Positions 1-8,799 of a DNA stretch of 64,000 nt are shown piece by piece. Position numbers and translations under genes: made by a program. How positions within the stretch are numbered: the first letter of the stretch is position 1; each line of letters starts with the position of its first letter. The notes below the pieces were generated by a model. The model made no database searches. It had not been told where the DNA came from and saw only the letters and a list, made by a program, of their open reading frames with translations. Location of the stretch: positions 1-64,000 of the forward strand of contig NZ_JAJJPA010000008.1 in assembly GCF_020907985.1 (NCBI RefSeq), given 5' to 3'. The DNA is from Kitasatospora humi. GTDB lineage: Bacteria > Actinomycetota > Actinomycetes > Streptomycetales > Streptomycetaceae.

Positions 1-185
1 CCTCAGCACCAAGAGTTGGTAAATGATCGGTAATGGAAGCTTCGCACAGCAGGTGGGAGGGCGGGAGTCCTGGCGATCACATTCACTCGGCTGGGTGGCG
101 CATGGGGATGATGTGGCGCCCCCGGCGCTCCGCCGGTGTTCTCGAGGGCGTGACCGGCCCGAGAAGATGCCCTGGAATGGCGAAG

Positions 186-224
186 GGGGCGGCGCCCGCA
201 CCGGAATGGTGTGGGCGCCGCCCC
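186..224 (-). terminator. GC-rich hairpin after the CooC-like ATPase gene
   Basis: Two 17-nt arms (186-202 and 208-224) pair with one G.U and enclose a 5-nt loop. The hairpin lies 36 bases past the stop of the minus-strand ATPase gene, so it is a likely terminator for it. There is no U-tract, as is usual in this group. The rest of 1-259 shows no convincing gene. Confidence 0.65.
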
Positions 225-259
225 TTGGGCGCCGCTGACCGCAACTGCGTGAGCCGGCC

Positions 260-1279
260 TCAGACTCCCGCGGTCGCCTGGCTCGTGTCGTCCGGCGCCG
301 CGGACACGTGGGCGGCAACCGGGGGAAGCGTGAACTCCGGGTCGACCTGTGCGGCCAGATCGGTGCCGGCCTTGGCGTTGCCCCAGCTCTCCGCGTTGCG
401 CAAGTGGAAGTGGACGGCCTGCTCCGTGTAGCGGCGCGGATCCCGTGCCTCGAAGGCGGCGTCCGCGGCCTGCTGCAGCACGCCCAGGACGGCCCGGTTG
501 TCCGCCTCCAGGAAGCTCAGCCGTGGTTCGTCGCCCTGCTCCAGGCGGCGGACCCAGTCCGAGTGGCCGAAGGCGGCCAGCAGGTCGTCCCCGACCTCGC
601 GCCTCAGGTAGGCCAGGTCGTCGGTGCTCTGCACCTTGTTGCCGACCACGCGCAGCGCGACGCCGAAGTCCCGCGCGTACTCCTTGTACTGCCGGTAGAC
701 CGAGATGCCCTTGCGGGTCGGCTCGGCGATCAGGAAGGTCAGGTCGAACCGGGTGAAGAGCCCGGAGGCGAACGAGTCGGAGCCGGCGGTCATGTCGGTC
801 ACCAGGTACTCGCCCGGCCCGTCGACCAGGTGGTTGAGCAGCAGCTCGACCGCGCCGACCTTGGAGTGGTAGCAGGCGACGCCGAGGTCCTCCTCGGTGA
901 AGACGCCGGTGACCATCAGGCGGACCGATCCCTCGTCCAGCGCCACCGGGCGGGCGCAGGCCGCGTAGATCGGGTTCTCTTCGACGATCCGCAGCAGGCG
1001 CGAGCCTTCGCCGGGCGGCGTGGTCTTGATCATCAGGTCGGCGGAGGGGATCCGGGGATTGCCGCCCCGCAGGTACTCCTTGATCTGCGGCAGGTGGGCC
1101 CCCAGGGCAGGCAGCCGCGCGGCCTGCTCGTCCGTCAGGCCGAGGGCCGGGCCCAGGTGCTGGTTGATGTCGGCGTCGACGGCGATCACCGGCCGACCCG
1201 CCGCGGCCAGGTGGCGGATGAACAGCGCGGACAGCGTGGTCTTGCCACTCCCGCCCTTGCCGACGAAGGCGATCTTCAT
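260..1279 (-). CDS. CooC/MinD-type P-loop ATPase
   Basis: This 339-residue protein opens with a deviant Walker A motif (GKGGSGKTTLSALF, residues 8-21) followed by VIAVDADINQHLG. That pairing is the hallmark of the SIMIBI class MinD/ParA/CooC ATPases. Family members load metals into enzymes (CooC, nickel) or position cell machinery. The lack of a ParB partner and the IAEPTRKGISVYRQYKEYA stretch favour a CooC-like maturation or chaperone role, but the client is not visible. The ATG at 1279 is preceded by GGGAG. A possible Zur-type box lies 49 bases upstream, which would fit a metal-linked role. The family assignment is firm; the metal role is inference. Confidence 0.85.
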   Translation of the reverse strand: MKIAFVGKGGSGKTTLSALFIRHLAAAGRPVIAVDADINQHLGPALGLTDEQAARLPALGAHLPQIKEYLRGGNPRIPSADLMIKTTPPGEGSRLLRIVEENPIYAACARPVALDEGSVRLMVTGVFTEEDLGVACYHSKVGAVELLLNHLVDGPGEYLVTDMTAGSDSFASGLFTRFDLTFLIAEPTRKGISVYRQYKEYARDFGVALRVVGNKVQSTDDLAYLRREVGDDLLAAFGHSDWVRRLEQGDEPRLSFLEADNRAVLGVLQQAADAAFEARDPRRYTEQAVHFHLRNAESWGNAKAGTDLAAQVDPEFTLPPVAAHVSAAPDDTSQATAGV

Positions 1280-1327
1280 CTGGACTCCCGGCTCTCGCTC
1301 CGTCGATCACCGCACAGGGCGCCTTGT

Positions 1328-1348
1328 TGGTAATCGTTATCGTCTTCG
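1328..1348 (-). promoter_or_regulatory. Possible Zur/Fur-family box
   Basis: The plus strand reads TGGTAATCGTTATCG then TCTTCG. By eye it matches 14 of 21 positions of the actinobacterial Zur-type consensus (TGAAAATGATTATCA followed by TTTTCA), including the central TTATC. It sits 49-69 bases upstream of the CooC-like ATPase start, in the gap shared with the divergent Fic-like gene. It is markedly more AT-rich than its surroundings. The call rests on similarity alone. Confidence 0.35.
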
Positions 1349-1470
1349 ATAGGGCTCATGGTAGTCCGAGCCGGAGTACCGCCGCCCGAGAGAAGGTGCG
1401 GATTGCCTCGAACGGGTGATGCGGGGGTTGCGGTGGAGGTCGGTCGCGAGGGGTCGTTACTCTCGGGTAG

Positions 1471-2373
1471 GTGAGCACTGGAACTGATCCGCTGGCCCCG
1501 CTTGCCGAGCTGCCCGGGGTGCCCGAGTCCGTCGCCGAGGTCCGCAAGGCCGTTGACCGGCTCTACGGGCACCGGGTGATGCGTCGCCGTGCGCCCGAAG
1601 TCACCTCCGAGGCCGCGCTGCGTGGCGCCCGCGCCTCCGCGGCCCTCGCCGGGGTCGACTGGCCGCTGGAGGAGGTGCGGCGCCGCAGTGACTTCAGTGC
1701 CGGCGCCGAGGATCGGGTCATCGGTGCGGCGCTGCGGATCTCGGCCGAGGTCGGCCAGCTGCTGAGCGTCTGGCGGACCTCCCCGCTGCAGGTGCTGGCC
1801 CGCCTGCACCTGCTGGCGGTCGGGGACGCCGATCCAGCGGCCGGGAGGCCGCGCCAGGCCGGCGAGACGGCGGAGGAGCTGTTCCCCCTGGACCTGCCCG
1901 CCCGGGAAGGCGAGGATGCCGCGGCCGAGCCGCCGGTGGTCGGTGGTGCGCGGCTGCCCGAGGCGCCGCCGCCGGCCGAGGTGGCGGCCCGGCTCGACCA
2001 GTTGGCCCGGCTGCTGGTGGCCCGTGCCGGTGCGGGCGGGGCCGAGCAGGGCGCGCCGGCGCTGGTGGCCGCCGCGGTGGTGCACGGCGAGCTGCTCGCG
2101 CTGCGGCCGTTCCGCAGCCACAACGGGCTGGTGGCCAGGGCGGCGCAGCGGCTGGTGCTGATCGCCGACGGCCTGGACCCGAAGGCGATCTGCCCGGTCG
2201 AGGTCGGCCTGTTCGAGCTCGGCACGGCCACGTACCGGGACGCGCTGGCGGGCTACCTTTCCGGGACGCCCGAGGGGATGGCCGCCTGGATCGCACACGG
2301 CGGGCGGGCCGTCGGCCTCGGCGTGCGGGAGAGCACGGCCGTCTGCGAGGCGATGCAGCGGGGCATGGTCTGA
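1471..2373 (+). CDS. Fic/DOC-fold protein with degenerate active site
   Basis: This is a 300-residue cytosolic protein. Its C-terminal half contains VVHGELLALRPFRSHNGLVARAA arranged as ALRPFRSHNGLVAR, which aligns with the Fic motif HPFxxGNGRxxR. The catalytic His becomes Arg, the first Gly becomes His and the GNGR Arg becomes Leu, so AMP transfer is unlikely. The helices before it (AAAVVHGELLAL) fit the Fic core. The GTG at 1471 is the first start of the open frame. The gene is divergent from the CooC-like ATPase and transcribed towards the HAD gene. The fold call is moderately sure and the function is unknown; a pseudo-enzyme binding or regulatory role is possible. Confidence 0.65.
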   Translation: MSTGTDPLAPLAELPGVPESVAEVRKAVDRLYGHRVMRRRAPEVTSEAALRGARASAALAGVDWPLEEVRRRSDFSAGAEDRVIGAALRISAEVGQLLSVWRTSPLQVLARLHLLAVGDADPAAGRPRQAGETAEELFPLDLPAREGEDAAAEPPVVGGARLPEAPPPAEVAARLDQLARLLVARAGAGGAEQGAPALVAAAVVHGELLALRPFRSHNGLVARAAQRLVLIADGLDPKAICPVEVGLFELGTATYRDALAGYLSGTPEGMAAWIAHGGRAVGLGVRESTAVCEAMQRGMV

Positions 2374-2823
2374 TCAGAGGGCCCGGTCCAGGGCCCGTTC
2401 CAAGGCGGCCGGCTCCGAGGGCGGGCACCGAAGGGCGGTCGCCGCGCGCCCCGCTGCCTCGACAGAGGGATGCGGCGACATCCCGACTGCTGATGTCGCC
2501 GCTGGTACATCCTTCCGAATGACCATGCGTGCACCGGATGTGCCCATCAGGCGGGGATCCTGCCCGTTCGCCTGGTGCGGCGGCCCGATCAGCGGGTCGG
2601 CTGCACGTGGGTACTCAGAAGTTGTACGCGGTCCGTGGGGCCTGAACTGCGGTGTCGGTATGACCTCTTCGGTCCTTCCGGGTCTCGCGGGCCGTGAGTC
2701 CTTTGTATCTCGGATCGCGGGCAAACGGAACTCGAATGGCGAAGACTTTACCTTTTGTCCGTTTTAGTGAGAATGTGTGACTTCGCGCCTGGGCGATTCA
2801 GGCTCCGAGGCCTGCAACGGGGC
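2374..2823. other. Convergent gap without a recognisable gene
   Basis: This 450-bp stretch lies between the converging Fic-like and HAD genes. The part at about 2715-2790 is clearly AT-richer than the window. The open frames crossing it show no ribosome site or recognisable protein. GGGCCC repeats just after 2373 could form a weak terminator. Confidence 0.5.
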
Positions 2824-3771
2824 TCAGGCTTCGGGGCGTCGGCGCCTGGCCAGCTGCCAGAGCAGGCCGGCGGTCAGGCAGGCGGTGCCGATCGCCACGG
2901 CGGTCAGCGTCATTCCGCTCGGCGACTTGAACTCCGGTAGCCGGCGGTGGAGTTCGATCGGCCGGTCGAAGTAGAGGATCGGCCAGTCGCGGGCCGTGGC
3001 CTCCTTGCGCAGGCCGCGGTCCGGGTTGACGGCGGACGGACGGCCGACCGCCTCCAGCAGTGGCAGATCGGTGATCGAGTCGCTGTAGGCGTAGCAGTCG
3101 GCGAGTTCGTAACCTCGGCGTGCGGCCAGTTCGCGGATGGAAGCTGCCTTGTTGTCCGCGTAGGCGTAGTACTCGATCTCGCCGGTGTAGCAGCCGTCCT
3201 CGATCCGCATCCGGGTGGCGATCACGTGGTCCGCGCCGAGCAGCGCGCCGATCGGCTCCACCACCTCGGAGCCGGAACTGCTGACGATCACCACGTCGCG
3301 GCCGGCCGCGTGGTGCTGGGCGATCAGCGCGGCGGCCTCCTCGTAGATCAGCGGGTTGATCAGCCCGTGCAGCGTCTCGGCGACGATTTCGCGTACCTGC
3401 TGGACGTTCCAGCCCCTGGTCATGGCGGAGAGGTACGCGCGCATCTTCTCCATCTGATCGTGGTCGGCGCCGCCGACCAGGAAGACGAACTGCGCATAGG
3501 CGCTCTTGAGCACGGTTCGACGGTTGATCAAGCCGCCCTGGTAGAACGGTCGGCTGAAGGCCAGGGCGCTCGACTTCGCGATGATCGTCTTGTCGAGGTC
3601 GAAGAACGCCGCGGTGCGGGCCGGTCGGGCGCCGTCGGCATGGTCGACCGATGCGGCCGGTGCCGGCGACGGCCGGCCAGCGGCTCGGGCACTTGTGGCG
3701 GGATTCGGTGCGGCGTCCGGTCCGGAGTTCTCGGCACCGTTGGCGATGTCGGCGTTCTCGGTGGTGTCCAC
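2824..3771 (-). CDS. HAD-IB family phosphatase with C-terminal membrane anchor
   Basis: This 315-residue protein has a disordered, Ala/Pro-rich first 50 residues, then HAD motif I (FFDLDKTII, nucleophile and acid/base Asp). Motif II is VIVSSSGSEVV and the motif III/IV region is YADNKAASIREL and YAYSDSITDLPLLE. The layout matches the SerB-like HAD-IB subfamily, which dephosphorylates small phosphomonoesters. The C-terminus carries one hydrophobic helix (TLTAVAIGTACLTAGLLW) and an RRRR stop-transfer sequence, so the enzyme is likely membrane-tethered facing the cytosol. A GTG at 3771 starts the frame, with a weak ribosome site. The substrate is unknown. Homologues sit beside the ssd/tad locus in related genomes, from memory. 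Confidence 0.85.
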   Translation of the reverse strand: MDTTENADIANGAENSGPDAAPNPATSARAAGRPSPAPAASVDHADGARPARTAAFFDLDKTIIAKSSALAFSRPFYQGGLINRRTVLKSAYAQFVFLVGGADHDQMEKMRAYLSAMTRGWNVQQVREIVAETLHGLINPLIYEEAAALIAQHHAAGRDVVIVSSSGSEVVEPIGALLGADHVIATRMRIEDGCYTGEIEYYAYADNKAASIRELAARRGYELADCYAYSDSITDLPLLEAVGRPSAVNPDRGLRKEATARDWPILYFDRPIELHRRLPEFKSPSGMTLTAVAIGTACLTAGLLWQLARRRRPEA

Positions 3772-4325
3772 AGGAACCGAGGATAGATGGCGGTTCTGTT
3801 CAGGCCGCCATTCGGTGGACTCGGGTGCCTGCTGGTTTGTGTTTCTGGCCTGTCGGGTACACCATGGAAGTCACGGATCGTTCGCGACCGTGCTAACCCG
3901 GTCCGGCTCCTCCCCCCCGAGTCGGGCCGTGGATAGACGACCCCCGCTCTCCCCCCCGGCGGGGGTCGTCGCATGTCCGGGCCCGTTTTCGAGTTCAGCC
4001 GTGTTGCCGCGGGGCTCTTCGGGGGTGCTGGGGGAGGCGTTCACAGCGAGGTCGGCGGGAAGTCCACGACCCTTGATTCGCTACTCTGAGTAATCGTCCT
4101 GACGGCACTCCGACAAGGCTTGAGATTGTCGTCAACTGTGCTGATGGCATGTGCCCGGAAGGGTGAGGCGGGCCGTCCGGGTGAGTGTGGATATCCACAC
4201 CCCCCGGGTTATCCACAGGGATTCGAGACCCCGCTGACGGAATCCGATCCGCGCGGCACGGTGGCAGCAGTCCGCCGCAGCGACTGCTGCTGACGGGATG
4301 TCAAAAGCCAGTAGGGGAGAAAGCC
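3772..4325. other. Divergent promoter region with a strong hairpin
   Basis: This gap separates the divergent HAD and ssd genes. A perfect 12-bp stem (3936-3947 with 3959-3970) encloses a C-rich loop, and two runs of seven C lie close by. The hairpin lies far from either start codon, so it is neither a normal terminator nor an obvious leader. The rest holds no convincing gene. Confidence 0.5.
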
Positions 4326-5438
4326 GTGCCGCCGTCAATCGTTCACCCCAGCGAATCCGGTTCCGCTCGGCCGGTCCGCCCGGTCCCGTTGGTGCTCACC
4401 CGGGACGAGGAGCTGACCGAGCACTTGCTTCGGCTCTGCGCCGCGGTCGGCACCGAACCGCAGGTCTGCGCCGGCGTGCCGCCGCCGCAGCTCTGGGACT
4501 CCGCGCCGCTGGTGCTGGTCGGCGACGACCAGGCCGAGCAGTGCGCCGGCCTCACCAGGAGACCGGGCGTGCTGCTGTGCGGCCTGGACCTCGACGACTG
4601 CGACATCTGGGTGCGCGGCGTGTACCTCGGTGCCGAGCAGGTCCTCTTCCTGCCCGACGCGCAGGCCTGGCTGCTGGACCGGATCGCGGACGCACTGGAG
4701 GGCGTGATCACCCCGGCGCTGACGGTCGCGGTCCTCGGCGGATGCGGCGGTGCCGGCGCCTCGACCCTCGCCTGCGCGCTGGCCGTCACAGCGGCCAGGG
4801 CCGGTCACCGCACCACCCTCATCGACGGTGACCCGCTCGGTGGCGGGCTGGACGTACTGCTCGGCGCCGAGGCAGCCGACGGGCTGCGCTGGCCCGACCT
4901 CGCCACCGTGCGGGGCCGGCTCGACGGGGCGGAGCTGACTCGCTCGCTGCCCCGGCCACACGGACTCCACCTGCTCTCCTGGGATCGCGGCGAGACCACC
5001 GCCATCCCGGCCGAGGCCATGCGCGGCGTCCTGGCGGCCGCCCGGCGGCGGGGCGGCCTGGTGGTCGTCGACCTGCCGCGCCGACCGGAGCCGGCCGCCT
5101 CCCAGGCACTGGAGCAGGCCGACACCGGCCTGTTGGTGGTGCCGGCCGAACTGCGCGCGATGGCCGCGGCCCGCCGGACTGCGGCCGCCGCCGGGATGCG
5201 GCTAACCGATCTGCGGGCGGTGGTCCGCCGATCCGGACGGGTCGGTCTGGACGGCGCCGAGATCGCCCAGGGGCTGGGACTGCGGCTGGCCGGCGAGATC
5301 CCCGACGAGACCGGTCTCGCGGCCGACACGGAGCACGGCCGCCCGCCCGGAGTGCGTGGCCACGGCCCGCTCGCCCGCTTCTGCACCGCCTACTTGGGCC
5401 AAGTACTGCCACTCAGCGAAGGAGGAACCCCTTCATGA
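4326..5438 (+). CDS. ssd: Ssd/CpaE-like septum-site or pilus-localising ATPase
   Basis: The protein has 370 residues from the GTG at 4326, which follows GGGGAGAAAGCC. The open frame extends upstream to 4185, but that part lacks a ribosome site. Residues 1-125 resemble a degenerate receiver-like domain (VPLVLTRDEELTEHLLRLC). From about 136 there is a MinD/CpaE ATPase core with a modified P-loop (GGCGGAGASTLA) in which the usual Lys is missing, then LIDGDPLGGGLDVLLG and VVVDLPRR. Actinobacterial Ssd proteins share this lysine loss. It is the first gene of the tad operon and overlaps tadA by ATGA. CpaE/TadZ proteins position the pilus machine at the membrane. Confidence 0.8.
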   Translation: MPPSIVHPSESGSARPVRPVPLVLTRDEELTEHLLRLCAAVGTEPQVCAGVPPPQLWDSAPLVLVGDDQAEQCAGLTRRPGVLLCGLDLDDCDIWVRGVYLGAEQVLFLPDAQAWLLDRIADALEGVITPALTVAVLGGCGGAGASTLACALAVTAARAGHRTTLIDGDPLGGGLDVLLGAEAADGLRWPDLATVRGRLDGAELTRSLPRPHGLHLLSWDRGETTAIPAEAMRGVLAAARRRGGLVVVDLPRRPEPAASQALEQADTGLLVVPAELRAMAAARRTAAAAGMRLTDLRAVVRRSGRVGLDGAEIAQGLGLRLAGEIPDETGLAADTEHGRPPGVRGHGPLARFCTAYLGQVLPLSEGGTPS

Positions 5439-6766
5439 ACGCCGCCACCACGCCCCCGGGTCGCCCGCCCCAGCACCATGGCCGGTTGGCCAGACCCGAC
5501 CGTGCGCCTGGCCGATCCGCGCTGCCGGCGCTGCGCCGCCGCACGGGCGCCGGCCCGTCCGCCGGCCCCGGCGGCTCACCGGAACGAACCACCGCGCTGC
5601 TCGACGCGGTCCGGCTGCGCCTGGCCGAGGCCGGTGCTCCGCCGACCGCGTCGGAAGTCGCGGCCGCGGTCCGGGCGGCCCGACCGTCGCTGGACGGTGA
5701 CTCGGTGCTGGACGCGGTGCGTGCGCTCCGCTCGGAACTCGTCGGTGCCGGTCCGCTGGACGAACTGCTCAGGGCCCCCGGTGTGACGGACGTCCTGGTC
5801 AACGGTCCCGACGAGATCTGGGTCGACCGGGGTGAGGGGCTGTGCCGGGAGACCTCGATCCGCTTCCCCAACGCCGAAGCGGTGCGGCACCTCGCGCACC
5901 GACTCGCCACGGTGGCGGGCCGCCGGCTGGACGACGCCCGGCCGTGGGTCGACGGCCGACTGCCCGACGGCACCAGACTGCACGCGGTGCTTCCGCCCAT
6001 CGCGACCGGCTGCACCCACATCTCGTTGCGGATCTGTCGCCCGCGTCCCTTCACCTTGGGTGAGTTGGTGGCGGCCCGGGCCATTCCGCAGACCGGCGCC
6101 GACCTGCTGCTCGGCATCGTGCGGGCCCGGCTCTCCTACCTGGTGTCCGGCGGGACCGGCTCGGGCAAGACCACCCTGCTCGCTGCCCTGCTCGGAATGG
6201 CCGGCCCCGGAGAGCGGATCGTCATCGCTGAGGACTCCGCGGAGCTCCTGCCGGACCATCCGCACGTGGTCCGGCTGCAGGGCCGGCCGCCCAACCAGGA
6301 GGGCCTGGGCGAGCTGACCATGCGGGACTTGGTCCGGCAGGCCTTGCGCATGCGGCCCGACCGGCTGGTGGTGGGCGAGGTGCGGGGCGCCGAGGTGCTC
6401 GATCTGTTGAGCGCGCTCAACACCGGGCACGAGGGCGGCTGCGGCACGGTGCACGCGAATGCGGCGGCCGATGTGCCGGCCCGCCTCGAAGCCCTCGGGT
6501 CGATGGCTGGACTGCGGCGCCCCGCCCTGCACAGCCAGCTGTTGGCGGGTCTCGATCTGGTGATCCACCTCAGTCGCGACCGCCGCAGCGGCAGGCGCCG
6601 GGTGGCCGAGCTCCACACCCTGGACCGCAACTCGTCCGGTCTGGCGGTCACCGCACCCGCCGTGATCTTCCGGTCGGACGGCTTGGTGAGCTGCGGGCCC
6701 GGCTGGGACCGGTTGGTGCGGCTCTGCGCCGCCCGCGGCGTGATGCACCGCTGGGGGAACCGATGA
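5435..6766 (+). CDS. tadA: TadA/CpaF secretion ATPase
   Basis: This is a 443-residue hexameric motor ATPase of the Tad (type IVc) pilus. Walker A is SGGTGSGKTTLLAALLG near residue 238. The Asp-box/Walker B region is MRPDRLVVGEVRGAEVLDLL, and the His box is HEGGCGTVHAN. An N-terminal CpaF-type domain (GPLDELLRAPGVTDVLVNGP) precedes it. GGAGG at 5421 lies 10 bases before the ATG, and the start overlaps the ssd stop as ATGA. All key motifs are intact, so it should drive assembly of the Flp-like pilin encoded at 8870. Confidence 0.93.
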   Translation: MNAATTPPGRPPQHHGRLARPDRAPGRSALPALRRRTGAGPSAGPGGSPERTTALLDAVRLRLAEAGAPPTASEVAAAVRAARPSLDGDSVLDAVRALRSELVGAGPLDELLRAPGVTDVLVNGPDEIWVDRGEGLCRETSIRFPNAEAVRHLAHRLATVAGRRLDDARPWVDGRLPDGTRLHAVLPPIATGCTHISLRICRPRPFTLGELVAARAIPQTGADLLLGIVRARLSYLVSGGTGSGKTTLLAALLGMAGPGERIVIAEDSAELLPDHPHVVRLQGRPPNQEGLGELTMRDLVRQALRMRPDRLVVGEVRGAEVLDLLSALNTGHEGGCGTVHANAAADVPARLEALGSMAGLRRPALHSQLLAGLDLVIHLSRDRRSGRRRVAELHTLDRNSSGLAVTAPAVIFRSDGLVSCGPGWDRLVRLCAARGVMHRWGNR

Positions 6767-7917
6767 ACGGACGTCTGCTGCCTCTGCTGTCGATCGCGCT
6801 GCTGGGCGCGGCTGCCGCCCTCGGGCGGACCAGGCTCGACCGGCGGGCCCGTCGGTCGCGGCGGATCGCGGTGGTGCTGGCGCAGCCGGTGGGCGGGTCA
6901 TGGGCAGCGCGGTGGGCGGGGCGCCTGCCGGGTCGACTGGCTGGTCGGTTCGGGCAGCGGTCCCAGGGCGAGCCGTGGCCGTTGCCGCGGAGGCTGGTGC
7001 CGGAAGTCCTCCTGTTGCCGTGCGGAGCGCTCGCCGGTTGGCAGTGGAACTCGGTGGTGCCGCTGGTCGGCGCGGCGATGCTGCTCCTGCCCTGCCGTCG
7101 GTGGCGGCTGCGGCAGCGGGCCGACCGGCGGGCGAGGGAGCGAGCCGCGGCGGTGATCGAGCTCTGCGCGGCCTTGGCGGCCGAACTCCGCAGCGGGGCG
7201 ACCCCTGAGCAGGCGCTCGACGCCGTGGCCGAACACTCCGATGACGTGCTGCGCCGCCTCGGTCCGGAGGCGGCGGCCCGGCTGGCGGCGGTCCGCTACG
7301 GGGCCGATGTGCCCGCTGCGCTGCGCTGGCTCGCCACCCTGCCCGGCGGTGGCGGCGCCAATGCGATCGCGGCGTGCTGGCAGGTGACGGCGGACAGCGG
7401 GAGCGGCCTAGCGGTCGCCCTCGACCGGGTGGCCGAGGCACTCCGAGCGGACCGCGCCCTCCGCGAGGAGGTCAGCGGTGAGCTGGCGGGCCCCCGCACC
7501 ACGGCCATCGTTCTCGCGGCACTGCCAGCCGTCGGATTGGCCCTGGGGACAGCGCTGGGCGCTGGACCGTTGCGGATCCTGCTGGGCACTCCACTCGGTG
7601 TGGGATGCCTGGTGACCGGTGTACTTCTGGAGATCACGGGTCTGGTGTGGACAGGGCGGATCGTCCGGGAGGCGATGGCCGACCTCGGAGTTCAGGCCGG
7701 CGGTACCACAAGCTCCGCTCAGCGACCCGTGCCGGACCGCTGGTCGAAGCCCCCTCGACCCTCCCGGCCAGGCCGTCGGTCGGTGCTGCGGGGCAGCCAC
7801 CTGCGATCACGCCGACCCGGCCCCGGCCGCCCCCTGGAGCGCCGTCGGGCCCGTACCGGAGCGCTACGGGAAAGGCAGCTGGTCGCCGGCATCGGTGGCG
7901 GGGCGGAGGCATGGTGA
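6763..7917 (+). CDS. tadB: TadB inner-membrane platform protein
   Basis: This 384-residue protein carries a type II secretion F domain (about residues 125-275: AAVIELCAALAAELRSGATPEQALDA, then VALDRVAEALRADRALREEVSGEL). Hydrophobic segments lie near the N-terminus and at 245-290. It forms the pilus assembly platform with TadC. The start overlaps tadA by ATGA. The last roughly 75 residues form an unusual Arg/Pro-rich tail (PRPSRPGRRSVLRGSHLRSR) after the final membrane helix. The stop falls 7 bases inside tadC. The tail may be a frame extension into otherwise intergenic DNA. Confidence 0.85.
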   Translation: MNGRLLPLLSIALLGAAAALGRTRLDRRARRSRRIAVVLAQPVGGSWAARWAGRLPGRLAGRFGQRSQGEPWPLPRRLVPEVLLLPCGALAGWQWNSVVPLVGAAMLLLPCRRWRLRQRADRRARERAAAVIELCAALAAELRSGATPEQALDAVAEHSDDVLRRLGPEAAARLAAVRYGADVPAALRWLATLPGGGGANAIAACWQVTADSGSGLAVALDRVAEALRADRALREEVSGELAGPRTTAIVLAALPAVGLALGTALGAGPLRILLGTPLGVGCLVTGVLLEITGLVWTGRIVREAMADLGVQAGGTTSSAQRPVPDRWSKPPRPSRPGRRSVLRGSHLRSRRPGPGRPLERRRARTGALRERQLVAGIGGGAEAW

Positions 7918-8765
7918 TGGGTGCCTTTCTCGGCCCGAACTCGGGCGCTGCTACCGCACCTCCCATGTGGCTGGTGGGACTGGCGGTTGGGGTGACACTC
8001 GCCGAGCTGATCGTGGCTGCGGCCATGGTGATCCGGCGCTGGTGTGGGCGCCGGGCCGCTCGCCGCAGGGCAGTTCGGGTGGCGGCGTCGGGGGTATCCC
8101 TCCGCCCTGGCTGGGTGGCCAAGCGCCTGAGCGGCTGGCGGACGGGCAAGCGGATCGACCCGGTGGTGGCGGTATCCGTACTCTCCGGCGCGGTGGTGGC
8201 CTGGATCGTTCCGGGGCTGCTCGGACTGCCCGCTGGGGTGGCGACTGCCGTGCTGCTGCGCCGTCGACTGCCGTCACCGCGCCCCACGATCGCCCAGCGA
8301 CAGGCCCGTGAGGACGGACAATTGCTGTCCCAACTGCCGCTCACTGCCGACCTGTTGGCGGCCTGCTTGGGGTCGACCGCATCGCCGGAGCAGGCGGCGG
8401 AGGCGGTGGCGCGGACTGTCGGCGAACCGATGGAGGGCCGACTGTCCGCCGTGGCCGCGGAGATCGCGCTGGGCGCTCCGCCGGCCGCCTGCTGGGAGCG
8501 GTTCGGACAACACTGTGCGCCGCTGGGTCCGCTGGCCCGCTGCTTGATCCGGACCACACTCAGTGGATCGCCCCCAGCCATGCCGCTCCAGGGACTTGCC
8601 GCCTCCCACCGCGCCGCCGCCCAGCGGGCCGCGCACGCCCGGGTCAAGCGGGCGGGAGTGCTGGCCACCGTGCCCTTGGGCCTCTGCTTCCTCCCGGCCT
8701 TCGTGCTGATCGGCATCGTTCCGGTGATGGTGGGGCTCGTTGCCTCCATCGCCGCTCGGATCTGA
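7911..8765 (+). CDS. tadC: TadC inner-membrane platform protein
   Basis: This 284-residue protein is TadB's paralogous partner. It has an N-terminal helix (MWLVGLAVGVTLAELIVAAAMVI), a pair of helices at about 85-115, then a cytosolic F-domain (LLSQLPLTADLLAACLGSTASPEQAAEAVART). A C-terminal helix pair follows (VPLGLCFLPAFVLIGIVPVMVG). The ATG at 7911 follows GGGGCGGAGGC. Upstream in-frame starts back to 7605 overlap tadB and lack a ribosome site. It overlaps tadB by 7 bases. It is the last gene of the motor/platform part before the pilin genes. Confidence 0.85.
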   Translation: MVMGAFLGPNSGAATAPPMWLVGLAVGVTLAELIVAAAMVIRRWCGRRAARRRAVRVAASGVSLRPGWVAKRLSGWRTGKRIDPVVAVSVLSGAVVAWIVPGLLGLPAGVATAVLLRRRLPSPRPTIAQRQAREDGQLLSQLPLTADLLAACLGSTASPEQAAEAVARTVGEPMEGRLSAVAAEIALGAPPAACWERFGQHCAPLGPLARCLIRTTLSGSPPAMPLQGLAASHRAAAQRAAHARVKRAGVLATVPLGLCFLPAFVLIGIVPVMVGLVASIAARI

Positions 8766-8799
8766 CGCCTCGCGGCCCATGAGCCAAGCAGGCATCCAG

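Noticed and set aside
2519..2767. An 82-codon open frame in the gap before the HAD gene
   Set aside because: It has no ribosome site, no coding-like composition and no recognisable motif.
5576..7441. A 621-codon open frame antisense to tadA/tadB
   Set aside because: A shadow frame with Arg/Pro/Ala-rich sequence; both plus-strand genes have clear motifs.
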